Shown here piece after piece: positions 15,495 through 27,009 of a stretch of 64,000 nt of DNA (positions are counted from its first letter, which is position 1; every line of letters begins with the position of its first letter). The DNA is from Nymphaea colorata (taxonomy: Eukaryota; Streptophyta; Magnoliopsida; Nymphaeales; Nymphaeaceae), in assembly GCF_008831285.2 (NCBI RefSeq), contig NC_045145.1:15330040-15394039 (forward strand), read 5' to 3'. The notes below the pieces were generated by a model, which was given only the letters and a program-made list of their open reading frames with translations, was not told the DNA's origin and did not search any database. The position numbers were made by a program, and so were the translations under genes.

Positions 15495-18400
15495 TTAATC
15501 TGCATTCTATCCAAGAAAGATAAGCATTCGTTTATAGTAGCCTGTATCGAATCGTATTGACGATAAAAAGTTAATTTGAATAAAAATTAACTATTATGTT
15601 ATTCAAAATATCAGTCAATGCAGGAGTGGAACGACTGAAAGAGGCTTCTTATTGGCCGCTTGACCATTACAGTGAGAGGCCGATGCCATGTATATCCATC
15701 AAATAACGCTGACTGATTTGCTTATAAACTCAAATTTGTCAAGAGATGCCCATTGGAATTACCACATTCCTTTTAATTTTTTTTAACAACAAGGTACCTA
15801 ACTGCTGCAATCAATATTGCTTGGCAAGAACCAACCTTACATAATTTTATTTCTTAAATTTGATACAAATCTAATAACGCACAAGTACTTACAAAGATTT
15901 TTGAAAAAAAGGAATACAATTCCCATGAATATTTAGATCCAAAAAGTGATTTTTTTCACCAGGAAAACATAGTTCAAATGCCTACTCCTGACTAATGGAC
16001 CCCAAAACATTTGTTTGTGTGTGTGTGTGTGTGTGTGTGCAACTATTTAGAAGTTCAATTGCCGTACATTCAATTGGCCCCCTCTTACCTGTTTATCTAT
16101 GGCATGTTATAGAACATATCCACAGGTCATGCCATGATGTTATGAACTACGTAATCCTATCCGATAAAGGCAGCCCAGACCCTTAGGACAATGCATTTTC
16201 CTAAGAAGAACGCCCAGGTTTTAACTGGAGTGCAAGACCGAATTTAAGTCATTATAGAGAAAGCGACAGCGATCATAGCCAAAAAGAAAACAAAGGGCCA
16301 GCCACAACTTCAGATTTTATGGACTTCCGACCAGCTGTTGATCAGATCTCTTTCGACAGCTAGCATTGATTCTTAACCCAGCTTCACTTCGTTAACTTTA
16401 TTATCTGGGAGGTCAATCAGACAGTAAATAGCTTGCTCTTGACCAACCAAGGACATGAGACAGAAAAAGTATATAATCACGCAGTAAGCCGTTTCTCGGT
16501 CGCTTGAAAGCGACGAATAGGACAGCTCACAGACACAAAGTTAATCTTGGTTTATAGATTGCAAAACTTTCCTTCCAATCAATTATTTCAAGTCAATCCA
16601 TCGGTAAACAGATCATGTGCATGACCAAGTGATATGCCAAATCACCTGATTAAAATGCTTTAGTGTCCCTGTAATGTAAAAATGGTGATTTACTATCTCT
16701 ATTGCTGACAACAGCCCGATACACCTGTCCAGGGATCTGACTTCATGGCCATGAAGAAAGTTCACAAAAATGCATCTGTACAGGTGGAGAACAACGTTCA
16801 CCATCAAGAGCATATTATTGACCTTTATTTTGAACCCAACCACTTCTTTTGAGAATCGTTAAACAGCAGATTACTAGAACTTCTCTCAGTCTATTTTGGC
16901 AATCCGCAACCTTGGTGACTAACCATCATATACATCAGAAAGACAAAGTGGTATTTGAGAAATGTCTGACTGTGAAGAACGGGAACGACAATAATAGCAG
17001 ATTCTTAATGGTGCTTCTGCATGAGAAAAAGAGAAGCAACTAGAAGGAACCGTGCAAGTGCAACAAACACGAATGAGGAAAACAGAAAGTAGATCAGAGA
17101 TGCAAAAGAAGAAGTTTCTGCGAGAAATTGAATGATTAGTGAGACCTCAAAGCAGGAAGGAGGTTGGTCAATTAATCTAATAAAGCCAGCGTTATGTGAT
17201 TGGGAATGAGGTTTGATGATGGTAATAACGATGATAGCAGCTAAGCCGTTGACCAGATGTTATGCCTCCATACAACGAAGTTTGAAAAGGAATGAAGCAA
17301 ATGTCAGACCTTGCTAGCTCATTTAATGACCACATTATAACGGTGTCAAAAACATGTTAGATATGTAAGTGATGATATGAGCTGACATCTCAGGGAACCG
17401 TGACATAGTCCATTAGTCTTATCTTTCCCATCCTTTACTTCTTTGTCTCCTTCCCCTTAATGCCTAAGTTCTTATGCCTCTATTCAAAAGGCCAGCGGAA
17501 TCCGCTCCATCATCGTCATTATAATAAAAAACGTAGAAGGTTGACTATGTAGCAGTGTTACGTCCAGGCTGCCGAAATGAGCCGCATAATTTCCACACCA
17601 ACCATCGTGAAACGTACATGGATGATAACACAAAAGGGACTCACCTGTGGTCCGGCACCTAAATCTGAACAACGTGTAGCCTTCAGCATACGCGCTGAGA
17701 ATATGCAACTCACCAGAGTGAAAGGGAAAGGGAGTAAGGGATGCGCTTACGTGTGCATAGAATATTTTAATAAAAAGTATTCCTTTAGAGCGTTTGAAAT
17801 GTAAAACTATTTGGATGGCACCGTAACAATGACGTGCTTTGGGCTCAGGACGCCAAGTGGTGGGCCAAAAAGGGCGTCCCAGTGAGTCCATGCCATGTGA
17901 CCCCGCGCCCTCGGTGTTAGACGATCCGAAATATGGACAGGACAGCTTTGGCATTTGAAAGACCGGAAAGCAGCAGCATCACGTGAGACGGGCCACGGCT
18001 CCGGTTGGATGACAAAGTTTTCGCCCTCTCTCTACTGACAGTCTCGCCCGGTTGTTGCTACCCACAGCGCTCAGAAAACATCCCCAGATCCGGTCGATAC
18101 AGAGAACTGGGCCTTCTATAACATAATTACGTTAGTTAGTTCCACCGGCCATGTTACTCTCGCAAGCAAGAGCAAGTCCTGACAGGTTAAGTCCGGTAAG
18201 AATAGCTCGGTCAAGCCTAGTAAGGCCTATTTCCATATATAGTTCCGGCAATGAAGAAGAGGTTTGTTGTTTGATACCACCAGGTCCAGGCTTCCAGCAC
18301 GCCAAGGCAGTTGAGCGCGCCAGACCCGGAATGGGAAAAACTGAAGACGTGCACCGCCTTACGCTTCGAGTACTATATGAAATACAAACCAGAAACCACA

Positions 18401-18613
18401 CGTCCGGCTCGGGGAAGCGAAGGACTTTACGGAACCCAAAGTCAACCACCTCGACCTAGCCCCGACCACGGCACACGCGTAAGAAACCCACCCAAGAAGC
18501 ACCCACGCCGTCCTCATTAAAAGGAACAGACACTATAATCACAAGGAGACACAAAATCGGTTTATGCCACAAACGTGATATTGTACAAATTTATCTTCTA
18601 AATTTGTACTGGT

Positions 18614-18653
<40 letters not shown>

Positions 18654-19349
18654 TTTTATTCATTCATTTATTTATTTATCTGGAAAATCTTATGATATTG
18701 CAATTGACATAACTATAAGAATATAAAATCGTAGGCAAAAATTAAGAAACGGCTAGAAATTTGTTCAAAACGTTATATCATGGAACTTGCGCAAACGACA
18801 GGAAGGATCATTATATAGCCATTCAAACAAAAAGTTCTAAAAAAAACTACAGCATGTTACCTTATATTATCTGTTTTAAATTTTAACATTTTTTCTTGCC
18901 ACATCCATGAGGATGAGATCAACCGGGAGTCTTCGTCCCTGAATCGATACTGCAGGTATCGACGAGCAGAAAGGAACCGAATACTCTTGATGGAGAGCCT
19001 ACTCACCAGGCTGAACCTAGGATCTCTACAGGGTTTTTATGGTGCTACAGATCGTCCACGAACGCATACGGGTGCGGGGTCCACATGATCAAAAGAGTGT
19101 GTGTGTGTGTGTGTGTGAAAGAGAGAGAGAGAGAGCTAACCGGCCGTCCGGCAGGATGATGAAACCCTTCGAGAAGCCTCTGAAGCCGTTGGAGACGCCA
19201 TTCTTGGCCCCGTACCGCTGACGCCCGTCTAATCCCAACTCGCTCGACAGAAACGCGAACTGGTTTGCACGAGACGACGTGATCCTTTCTCTCACGTCTT
19301 CCACCTCCAGCTCCTCAGGCGACGAGTCATCGCCTTTGCGCCAAGGCAT
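858..19349 (-). CDS. SKOR: Outward-rectifying Shaker-family K+ channel (SKOR/GORK type), complete, 13 exons
   Basis: Voltage-gated outward K+ channel of the plasma membrane; the family releases K+ into xylem (SKOR) or from guard cells (GORK). Exons on the minus strand: 19349-19141, 13034-12810, 12651-12588, 11064-10725, 8938-8643, 6930-6850, 6475-6377, 5882-5661, 4833-4645, 3834-3759, 3618-3324, 2353-2232, 1120-858. All twelve introns are GT-AG, phases agree, and the sum is 2481 nt (826 aa plus stop), close to Arabidopsis SKOR. Six-helix core at about residues 73-318, with S4 near 174-195. The filter TVGYGD (278-283) is split between exons 4 and 5. S6 carries D302-M303-I304, the triplet tied to K+ sensing in SKOR. 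Then cyclic-nucleotide-binding fold at about 395-505, ankyrin repeats at about 530-720 and a KHA domain at about 749-818. SKOR and GORK cannot be separated by eye, so the symbol is provisional; the family call is very secure. Confidence 0.95.
3054..3074. repeat. (TA)n microsatellite in channel intron 11
   Basis: About ten TA units. The same intron (2354-3323, between the exons at 3618-3324 and 2353-2232) also holds a purine-rich GGGGA/GGAG tract at 2829-2885. Confidence 0.85.
4110..4510 (+). mobile_element. Probable solo LTR inside channel intron 9, antisense to the gene
   Basis: Between the exons at 4833-4645 and 3834-3759 lies a block unlike the surrounding AT-rich intron. It has GGATCC words, a textbook TATA element CCCTATAAATAGGGG near 4304-4318, and a downstream stretch (4340-4490) resembling the R/U5 part of plant LTRs. 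No internal retroelement coding was seen on either side, hence solo LTR. Exact ends and target-site duplication were not resolved; a TG start near 4140 and a CA end near 4510 are possible. It could instead be another promoter-bearing insertion. Confidence 0.4.
7073..7182. repeat. Perfect 55-bp tandem duplication in channel intron 5
   Basis: Two adjacent identical 55-base copies (7073-7127 and 7128-7182), each starting GAGACTGTTTATTCGAC and ending TTCCTTGTAAC. Identity looks complete, so the duplication is recent. Confidence 0.95.
9160..9875. mobile_element. Degenerate non-autonomous transposon in channel intron 4
   Basis: A ~700-bp block between the exons at 11064-10725 and 8938-8643. Its ends face each other as short inverted repeats: TGTTTTAAAAACTCACCAAGTC near 9161 and, inverted at the other end, TGTTTTAAAACCTGGTGACTC near 9868. 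The edges are rich in GACTC/GAGTC words and the middle is AT-rich without coding. Such GAGTC-edged elements ending in TTTTAAAAC are common in plant genomes. The superfamily was not assigned and the target duplication is unclear. Confidence 0.55.
11590..11905. mobile_element. Second GACT/AGTC-rich element relic, channel intron 3
   Basis: Edges near 11600-11700 (AATTCGGTTCACAAACCGG, GGGGCCAGTCGGCCTGACT) and 11820-11905 (GACTAACTGACTAGTCTGACC, CCACCGGTTTAAAACTAACT) flank an AT-rich core. Word content resembles the element in intron 4, so it is probably the same broad class and more decayed. No coding. Confidence 0.35.
13805..15060. repeat. Dispersed repeat, long version (short version at 51318-51640)
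   Basis: Three blocks here recur in the same order near 51.3-51.6 kb. Block 1 is near 13805-13890 (ACGAAGGCCTTTATCAGTG). Block 2 is near 14744-14815 (GATGCCAC, TGGCAGATAAAAAAGG, GTCTCAT). Block 3 is near 14917-15045 (TATTGTCAACGGGTTT, TTGACGGCTGTAAAGCTC, TTTCAGGCG). The ~850 bp between blocks 1 and 2 are absent from the other copy, suggesting an internally deleted transposon family. Confidence 0.7.
15418..15492. repeat. (TA)n microsatellite, about 37 units
   Basis: Uninterrupted TA run inside channel intron 1, the longest simple repeat in the window. A likely length-polymorphic site. Confidence 0.95.
16014..16040. repeat. (GT)n microsatellite, about 13 units
   Basis: Uninterrupted GT run within channel intron 1. 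Confidence 0.9.
17980..18520. other. GC-richer block of unknown origin in channel intron 1
   Basis: Base composition differs from the AT-rich intron around it, and both strands are open for about 100 codons (18132-18449 minus, 18151-18459 plus). No domain is recognisable. The stretch near 18395-18425 (ACACGTCCGGCTCGGGGAAG) has a look reminiscent of organellar group II intron sequence, but this is weak. It could be an organelle-derived insert or a transposon piece. Confidence 0.3.
18616..18658. repeat. (TA)n plus poly-T tract
   Basis: TA run of about fourteen units followed by about twelve T residues, within channel intron 1. Confidence 0.85.
19098..19136. repeat. Compound (GT)n(GA)n microsatellite next to the exon 1 splice donor
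   Basis: About ten GT units then about eight GA units. Read on the minus strand, the donor GTTAGC at 19140-19135 is followed at once by a CT run and then a CA run. Intronic CA/CT repeats this close to a donor can influence splice choice in other systems; here that is inference. Confidence 0.85.
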
Positions 19350-20760
19350 GATGATCGACGCCCCTTTTTTATCGTCTGCGTATATCAGACACTCTGCTCT
19401 AAATCCAAGTCTCCACTTCTAGGGCGGCCAGTCTTTGCCTGCAATGCACCTGAGAACGAAAGGATCGAAATCTAGAGCCCGTTAGCGATGCCGTTTTTTG
19501 CCGTCGCGGAGAAAAAAAAATTACGGGGCCCAGACAACGAAAAAACGTAACATATCAAATTGCCGAACGAAGAATTAAATCACGGCCTTTTGAAAAGATT
19601 TGCCAAATGGCTTGGGAACACCCGGAATCCGATGGTAAACTGTCATTAACATAATGCATTTTTACTTTTTTTAACTCCTTCGAGACAGAACTCTTACTAA
19701 GTGAGGGAGAGCAATGAGCAAACTTTCTTTAAAGACAAAGTAACGCAGGATTTCCCTCTTGGAATCAAGTTCCGACCTACAAAATCATGCAAATGTCATT
19801 ATTCAGGAGCCCTTTACCTATTTCTTCCTAAACTTGTAAAATTGAACAAGACGAAAAGCCACCGGTGGATACGAAAACTTGCATCACCTCGATCTCTAAA
19901 GGAAGTTCGAAATATATGGATATAAATTGGTAAAATCGGATAATCGGCTTCCGGAGACTCAATTCCATCGCAATAAGTATAAATAAGGCGAAATTACCTA
20001 AAACGATCACCGTCTCCAAATCTGCACAGCAGGAAAACAGAAGGAGGAAAAGAAAACAAAAATGCAGTAGAGACAGACCGTGAATCTATGAGCACTAACC
20101 AAAAATTTCACTCTCTTCCATCAGCGATTGGGAACAAAACTACACACAAAAAAAAAAAAAAACGATCTATCGTCGCTCACCGGAGAAACGCCTGGTCCGC
20201 CCCAATCCGAACAGAGGAACTCACGGTCACGGGTGCCCTTCTTCTTCCGCTCCTTATCTTTCTTTCCCTTTCCTCCCTCTCCCTTTCCGGTCTGTTGAGA
20301 GTTCACGATCGCCTTGTTGCAATGACGCCGAAAGCACCCCTTGTGGCCACTCAGTGGCGAAACACCGGTAGGAAGCCACGGTTGCTCCACTTTTCCCCTC
20401 CTATTGGCTCTCCGCCACCAATATATGATGAGCGAAAGGGTTTTAAGCAATAAATAAAGAAAGAGGCGGGTGACCGGAGGCAGTGTGCCACTCCCGCACG
20501 GGAACGAATGTTTGCAAGTAGAGTTGGAGGGAAAGTGGGCGGGCCACTAAAATTTTGAGGGCAGCGGCGTGTGCTGGGTAACAGTGCGGCCCCTGGCGAG
20601 AAACGTGGCTCTTTTGGGCGGAGGAGCCATCGTTGGCGCCAACCTTGCCCACCGGGCCCGCTGTTTCCAGTTCCCGGCGGTGAGCGCGCTACGGCCCGAG
20701 CTGGTAAACGGACCCAGCAACACCATGGCCCCATGCAAAGGCTTGAGTCGTTACTAAGCT
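19350..20760 (-). promoter_or_regulatory. Upstream region of the K+ channel gene
   Basis: The first ATG of the channel is at 19349; upstream on the minus strand there is no other gene. The block at 20150-20750 is clearly more GC-rich than its surroundings and has pyrimidine tracts (20231-20295). Overlapping ORFs on both strands there (60-127 codons) share no recognisable motif and look like by-products of GC content. It probably contains the promoter and 5' untranslated region; I could not assign a TATA box or start site. Confidence 0.4.
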
Positions 20761-21544
20761 AATAGGTCATTTCCTTCCTGAAATTGATGCTACGAATGAC
20801 TTGTTAAATCCTTAAAATAGTTTTATCATGTGATGAAATTTTTATTTTTCTTTCTTCAAAAGACAAGAAGCTGAATGATTACTTTGAATGGTAAACATCC
20901 TTTGTTCGAAAATGGAGAATTAAACCAAAGAATTTAAGTCATTGAGGATAAAAGTGTCACTTACGGTTTTCTTTCCTGAATAAGATAAAGGGTTACGCAC
21001 AACGCAAACCTTTTTAAAAACTCATCTTTTAAGAAAGGCAACTCATTGAATCGTAGACTTGGGTTCTCTTCGTCATAACTTTGCAAGCAATCCACAGAGT
21101 CGGACCGCCAAACTAAGACCGGAAAAAGGGGGATTCGAGCCTTTTTGTTTGGTCTGACGCAAGAACCAGCACACCATAGTGTGATGTAACTTTTTATAAG
21201 ATATATTTGATTTCACTGATAAATGGACTCAATGGCATATTCATGTACGATTTGAAAGTGAAACTTTGGGAAGTGGACATTTACTTTGGGCAAATGTTTA
21301 CATAATATCTTTATAAGAGGGTGCATCAACGTTTGCTTTGCAGACTGAAAACAAATAAGAATGCAAAGAAAGTAAGGTTTTTTTTCTCTTGGAAAAACTT
21401 TTCATTCCAAAATGTATGAAAAACATTCTGCCTGACTTTTTTTTATCGTGTTGTTTGGTCACCTCCATGCAAACACACCAACCTAAACCCCCTGCCTCAC
21501 TTAGTTAACAATGCACCACTTTGACAAACTCATAATGAAGCTTT
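20761..21544. other. Gene-free AT-rich spacer
   Basis: No coding region, RNA gene or clear repeat recognised. Confidence 0.6.
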
Positions 21545-21549
21545 GGAAA

Positions 21550-24500
21550 GTTATCATACTCGCACATACACACAACAAAAGCTCACCACTTCAAGCGATA
21601 AAATATAACATATTCGGTGCATATTACCCGTTCAAAAGCAATAGTGCTTTTTGGGGAAATATAACAAACGCACGTACATGCTTTAACTAACGGAGGATAG
21701 TGGTCAGTGTCATTGAGATGCAAATGCGGAAGGGGCCGAAACGACCACAATCCGAATAACAGCAGATACGTGGTCCATGCTTAATAAAATCAACCTATAT
21801 ATATATACAGCAGCAACATCCCGTCAGTTTGCCTGATACAGTAATAAAATAATAGCTAAAGGTAATTGTTATTTTAAGTTAATTGGTGGTTTCTCCTTCT
21901 TAATAGGAAGAAAAAGGCCTTCTAATAAAGTCTAGGCATCTAAACTAATAAGGAGTGGGGCTTGGGCCTGCTTGACACCCCAAACCTAGGCTTCGATCCG
22001 ACTCAACATTTAAAACTTGAGCTTTGGTTTGATTAAATTAATATATATATAGTTATATAAAATAATATGTAAATATAATTAAATATTATAATTATATATA
22101 AAAATCAATAAAAATATATACTAAAAAAATTATGAGACCCAACTGGGCTTAGTCGGGCCGGCCCGATAACATATCGAACTGGCCCGGTGCCTTTTTTTCG
22201 AGTCAAGCAGAGGTACTCAACCCAACGTCAAGCCTTACTTCTAAAACTACATCTAGCGGACATCAACCTATATATATCTTTCCTCCACTTATTTTTTTCA
22301 TTGATTTTCTGGGATCCTTCCTTATGATGCTATGCAAACGCATAGCTAGCTAGCCGAACCAGCGGCTAGAAATAAAGCAAGGGGAAAGGTACTCCCCATT
22401 AAAAATTACACCTCTATCTATCGAAGCTTAATGTAATCAAAATCACGGCACATGGACCGAGTAAGATTTGTCGACAACGATCGGGAACATTTGGAATCAC
22501 CAACCCCACAAATTGGCCCCTTCCTTTTAAATTATTCAAAACCGAGTCATTGCACTGAAAAGAATGCACGCGAAAAAAAAAATAAAAAAAATCGAAATTT
22601 TCTCTCGACCATACTCATCATTTAGCCTATTTGCTTGAGTTCTGTAGCCTGTACGGAAGCATGTGTTATGGCCCAAACATGGGATTAGTGTGTTTGAAAA
22701 GACAAAAATACCCTTTACTAAGCATGTTGAAAAATGATTGTTTATTGACAAGGACAAAATGCAAATAAATAAACGTTTTTTTGTTGTTATCATTTTGTAC
22801 GACAAGGTGGCTGCGAGGGTTATCGAACCGAACATTTGCTGTATTAAAGGCTTTTTGTTATTATCATTTTGTCTTTCCGACACACTCTCTATCAAAACTC
22901 AAACCGCATCATTTTTACACCTCAGTGAACATATGCATATGTATCAAACGGATTTAAGGGGCATTTTACCTATTTTTAAAAAAATATATATATATTAAAA
23001 ATTTATATTTTTTGGCTTTCAATCTTATATTTTTATAGAGGTCAGCCACTTGGTCAAAAAATGTGTACGGTGGTGCATATAACCAGCTTCAATCAATCAA
23101 CGCAAGCCGCTTGCTGAGGGCTACCTAATAAGCAAAAAAATGGTGGTTGACGTGGATTTCAGCGGGAACCAAATGCTAATGCAAACGTTGAGCACTGCCC
23201 ACAACTACAAATTAACAATTAAGAAAGCAAGATACGTAAACTTGTTAGAGAAATTGGTGAAAGGTTTCAACGAGAAGTTTGGCAGACAAGTGGATGGACA
23301 CGAAGCATCAGCCCCACGTAATTTAGCATGAACTACGGCACTTATGCCGAAATCTTTGGCATATGCTTTGAAAAAGATCAAGCATCTTGGTGACCAATTA
23401 AACATTTAAAAAGCGCTCCTACTTGTTTTCGGTCGTTCTCTCGAGAAGAAGAATAAGAAGTGGTGCTTACCCCAGCGGAGCGAAAGAGATCGACCATAAT
23501 TAAGCTTTTCGTGGTCCACATATAGAATGTCATTTTGCATTGGTTAAACTACGAATATTGTTTTCCATAAAATAGTTACAACATTTTTTTTCAGGAGTTC
23601 TTTTATAAAATTGTTTTTCTCAAAAATATTAAGAAAATTTCAACAACTTTTTAAAAATTATGAAAATGCTCAATTTTTTTTTAAAAATAAAAATTACGAA
23701 GAAATGAAGAGAATTTGATTTTGACAATATTTTCAAAATCTCGCAATTTATTTGTCTTTTTTTGCTTTATTTGATTCTTTCGTAATCATCTCAAGATTTT
23801 TAAAAAGCTTCTCATATCTGTGGCAGGTTGTATCTGGTAAAAGATGTTTTGTCTTTTTTTTTTTTTTTTAACGCTTATCTCACTTACTTACAATGTATTT
23901 AACTGTTCTGAATTCAATGAGTGTGACGCGTGTTCAACTTCCATGCAATTTTTCACCGGACAGCCGGCTGATCTGCCAACGCATTGCAAGTGGCTTCTCT
24001 TATATGTTTGTGAGGCAGATTGAAACCACCTGCTGATGCGGATTTGAAAAACGAACTTCTCCGATCCTTTCTTTTTAAATGAATGGAAATCGAATCTGTC
24101 GCACATCCGTTTGCGTCATTAGTTAATATGGGTACTATGAGTCACATATTTTTTTTTATTGTTTAGAAATATTTAAAGTTTTATTTTAACTATTAAATAC
24201 ATTTTATTAATTTTTAAATGAACATAATAATATATTTTCACTGATTGATTGAATTGCTTGACCCACCGATTCAATGTTAGTGTACGGCGCGCTACGTCAG
24301 AATCAATAATAGCATAGTCACATGGTGATGGGTGTGGGAGTTTTACAATGTTTGTTTATTTTACAGATACATTTTATTGTATATATATATATATATATAT
24401 AACTGCTCTTAAAAGCATTAAAGTTATTGAATTAATGCTTATTTCAGCCAAAATTTGCGGCTCCCTGGATTAGGCAATGGCTGCTTGGATAGCTTTGGAA

Positions 24501-24590
24501 TACTATGAAAGGTTAGAGAAGAAATTAACTGGGAGACCGCAGATAATAGCGTGGATTTTTTGCTGCATCATATTCAATTGATGGCTTTCA
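21550..24590. repeat. Copy A of a ~3-kb degenerate tandem duplication
   Basis: A chain of colinear matches links this block to 24790-27565. Examples: near 21605 and 24855 (ATTCG..GCAT.TTA.CCGTTCAAA); 21765 and 25030 (TACGTGGTCCATGCTTAAT / TATGTGGTCCATGCTTAAT); 21850 and 25185 (ATAGCTAAAGGTAATTG); 23215 and 26005 (GTAAACTTGTTAGAGAAA); 23340 and 26190 (GCCGAAATCTTTGG); 24035 and 26770 (GATTTGAAAAACGAA); 24085 and 26830 (AATCGAATCTGTCGCA); 24545 and 27525 (GCGTGGATTT, GCTGCATCAT). Order and orientation are kept. No gene is recognisable in either copy. Confidence 0.85.
21950..22250. mobile_element. ~300-bp insertion private to duplication copy A
   Basis: The block begins GGGGCTTGGGCCTGCTTG, has an AT-rich core, and ends with GGGCCGGCCCGATAACATAT and CAAGCAGAGGTACTCAACC. 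The matching place in copy B (about 25235) lacks it. GGGCTTGGGCC/GGCCGGCCCG-edged short elements are typical plant non-autonomous insertions. No coding; class not assigned. Confidence 0.5.
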
Positions 24591-25053
24591 AAAAACAGAA
24601 AAGTAAATGAAATAGAGATCTTTAACATTTGTTAATGTGAGCCTAACAGGACATTGAGAGACCATATGCTAGAGAAGAAACATATGAATCAATTATATGT
24701 GAATGGAAGAATTCTGCTCTGGGGTCAGCGTAGCACCTGGGAGAACAGGGAACAGTATGCTGCTGCTGATATATATATATATATACACACACAAAACAAC
24801 AACAACAAAAAGAACAACAAACCATTCAATGTGATTCAAGCTATTATAAATATAATATATTCGAAGCATGTTATCCGTTCAAATACCATATATGCTTTTA
24901 AGGAAATATAACAAACTAACCAAGGATAGTGGTCGGAGTCATTAATATAGGGCTATATCAGCCGATATGCAGTACTGATAGCTAATGGGGAAGGCACCCA
25001 AACGACCCCTTTTAAATATAAGCTGATATGTGGTCCATGCTTAATTAAATCAA

Positions 25054-25054
<1 letters not shown>

Positions 25055-25135
<81 letters not shown>

Positions 25136-25138
25136 TCA
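25055..25138. repeat. Compound (TA)n(TTTA)n microsatellite
   Basis: About fifteen TA units then about twelve TTTA units, at a point where copy A has only a short TA run (21798-21808). This shows simple-repeat expansion after the duplication. Confidence 0.9.
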
Positions 25139-27009
25139 GCAGCAGCAATATGGCGTCAGTTTGCCTGATGTGTTAATAAAATCATAGCTAAAGGTAATTG
25201 TTATTTTAAGTTAATTGGTGGTTTTTCGGTATTAATATATGAAACGCCTATTGAGCCCAGGCATTCGGCTTTCTCCTACTGTCTTTCCATTTATTTTTTA
25301 AGATCCTTTTTTACAATGGTACTGCATAGCAGATGCTCGTGTCCCTAAGTAGATGCAATTCTACACTCTAAAAAGCAAGAGAAAAAGGAGGAGCTTTACG
25401 TAATCACGTCAAGTTTTTAGACAAAAAACAAAAAAAAGGCAAAGCGAGTCCCCACTGAGAATAACACTTCCATCGAGGCTTAATATAATCAATATCATGG
25501 CTCATGGATCAAGCAAGTTTTTTTCTCGAGAGAGAGAGCGTCCAGAATCAGTATCCGAGGGATGCACGTAAAAAAAAAAATGCAAATTATTCACCAAATC
25601 ATTGCCTTTTTCTCTTAAAATGGTCGTTGTCAACAGGAGCTGCTGAGCTTTATAGACCATACGAAAGGCAAGCTAGTTATGTATCAGGGAAAAAACATGG
25701 ATAGTGTGTTTGAGTGGACAAAAAGTATCATCCTTCAAACACGGTTTTGAAGATGGTCACTTCCGAGGACAAAATGGGAATACTAAACTTTTTCGCATTA
25801 ACATATATCACACTAGACTGACTGTAGACACACACATATATCATAGATGCATAAATATCAACGGGATTTTGGGGGCATTTTAACTATGTAAAGAAATTGA
25901 TATTTTAGGAAATTCAAAAAAATTCGCTTCCACTTTGATCATTTTGCACCCTGGTAAACAACAAATGATGTAGAAGGTTGGCTGAACCCCACGACTACAA
26001 ATTAACAGAGCAAGATAAGTAAACTTGTTAGAGAAATGCATGAAAATTTTACAGATGGCGGCCATTGCTATGAGATGATGTGCGCCTTTGGAGTTTTTAA
26101 GCAATTTAGATACCTACAAAAAAAAAGTATGGCAGACAAATGGATTGACATGAGGCATCAGCCCCCACGTAATTTAGCATAAACTACGTCACTTGTGTGC
26201 CGAAATCTTTGGAATATGCTTTGAGAAAATCAAGCATCTTGATGAACTACTAAAAATTTAAAAAAAAAAGAGCAATGCATACCGCCGCGGTGTAGAGATT
26301 GACCAAAATTCGTGGGTCCGCCGGCGTTATGTCATTTTACGGTCGTTGTTACGAATATTGTTTTCGAGAAAATGGTAACAATTTTTTTTTTCGGGTATTC
26401 TCGAAAAAAAAAATGAGTCTTTAAAAATGTTTAAAAAATGAAAATAATAAAAAAAACTTAACAAAAATTAAGAACTATAGAGTGTCGGGAAAAAATCGCA
26501 ATGGAATGAAGAGATTTTCATTTTGGCAATATTGTATTGAATCAAATAAGAGTGTTTTGCTTTTCTTCTTTTATCTCAATTCCAATGCATTTAACTATTC
26601 TGAATCTTATACGCGCGACCCGTGTTGTAATTTCACCTGGTAACTGGCTAGCCGGCTGCCGGCCGGAGGTGGGATATAATGGAAGAAGAAGGGCCGGCCC
26701 ACATCTGCGAGCGCCTTGTTAGTGGCTTCTCATATATTTGTGACGCACATTCAAACCCCATGCTGATCCGGATTTGAAAAACGAAGTTCTCCGATATGAA
26801 TAAAGTTGGCGTCTTTTGAAAACGATGAGTTTGAATCGAATCTGTCGCAGACCCATTGGTTCATCGGTTAATGTGGGTACTACGAGTCACATATTATTCT
26901 TTTATTGTTTTAAAATATTTGAAATTTTTATTTTAACTATTAAGTATAGTATATTTTTACGGATTCACTGAATTACTGACACAGCCTATTCAATCCTAGT
27001 GTACGGTCG

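Larger units (their letters stand above)
13035..19140 (-). other. 6.1-kb first intron of the K+ channel gene
   Basis: Runs from a GTTAGC donor at 19140 to a TGAGCAG acceptor at 13035. It holds a dispersed repeat (about 13805-15060), three microsatellites and a GC-richer block (about 17980-18520). ORFs of up to 156 codons here, for example 17484-17954 on the minus strand, show no recognisable domain and I regard them as chance. No gene is seen within it. Confidence 0.8.

Noticed and set aside
17484..17954. 156-codon minus-strand frame inside channel intron 1
   Set aside because: No recognisable domain, lies inside an intron on the same strand, and no splice or start context supports it.
20088..20762. 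Overlapping frames of 60-127 codons on both strands upstream of the channel gene
   Set aside because: High GC content alone keeps several frames open; none has a motif or consistent start.
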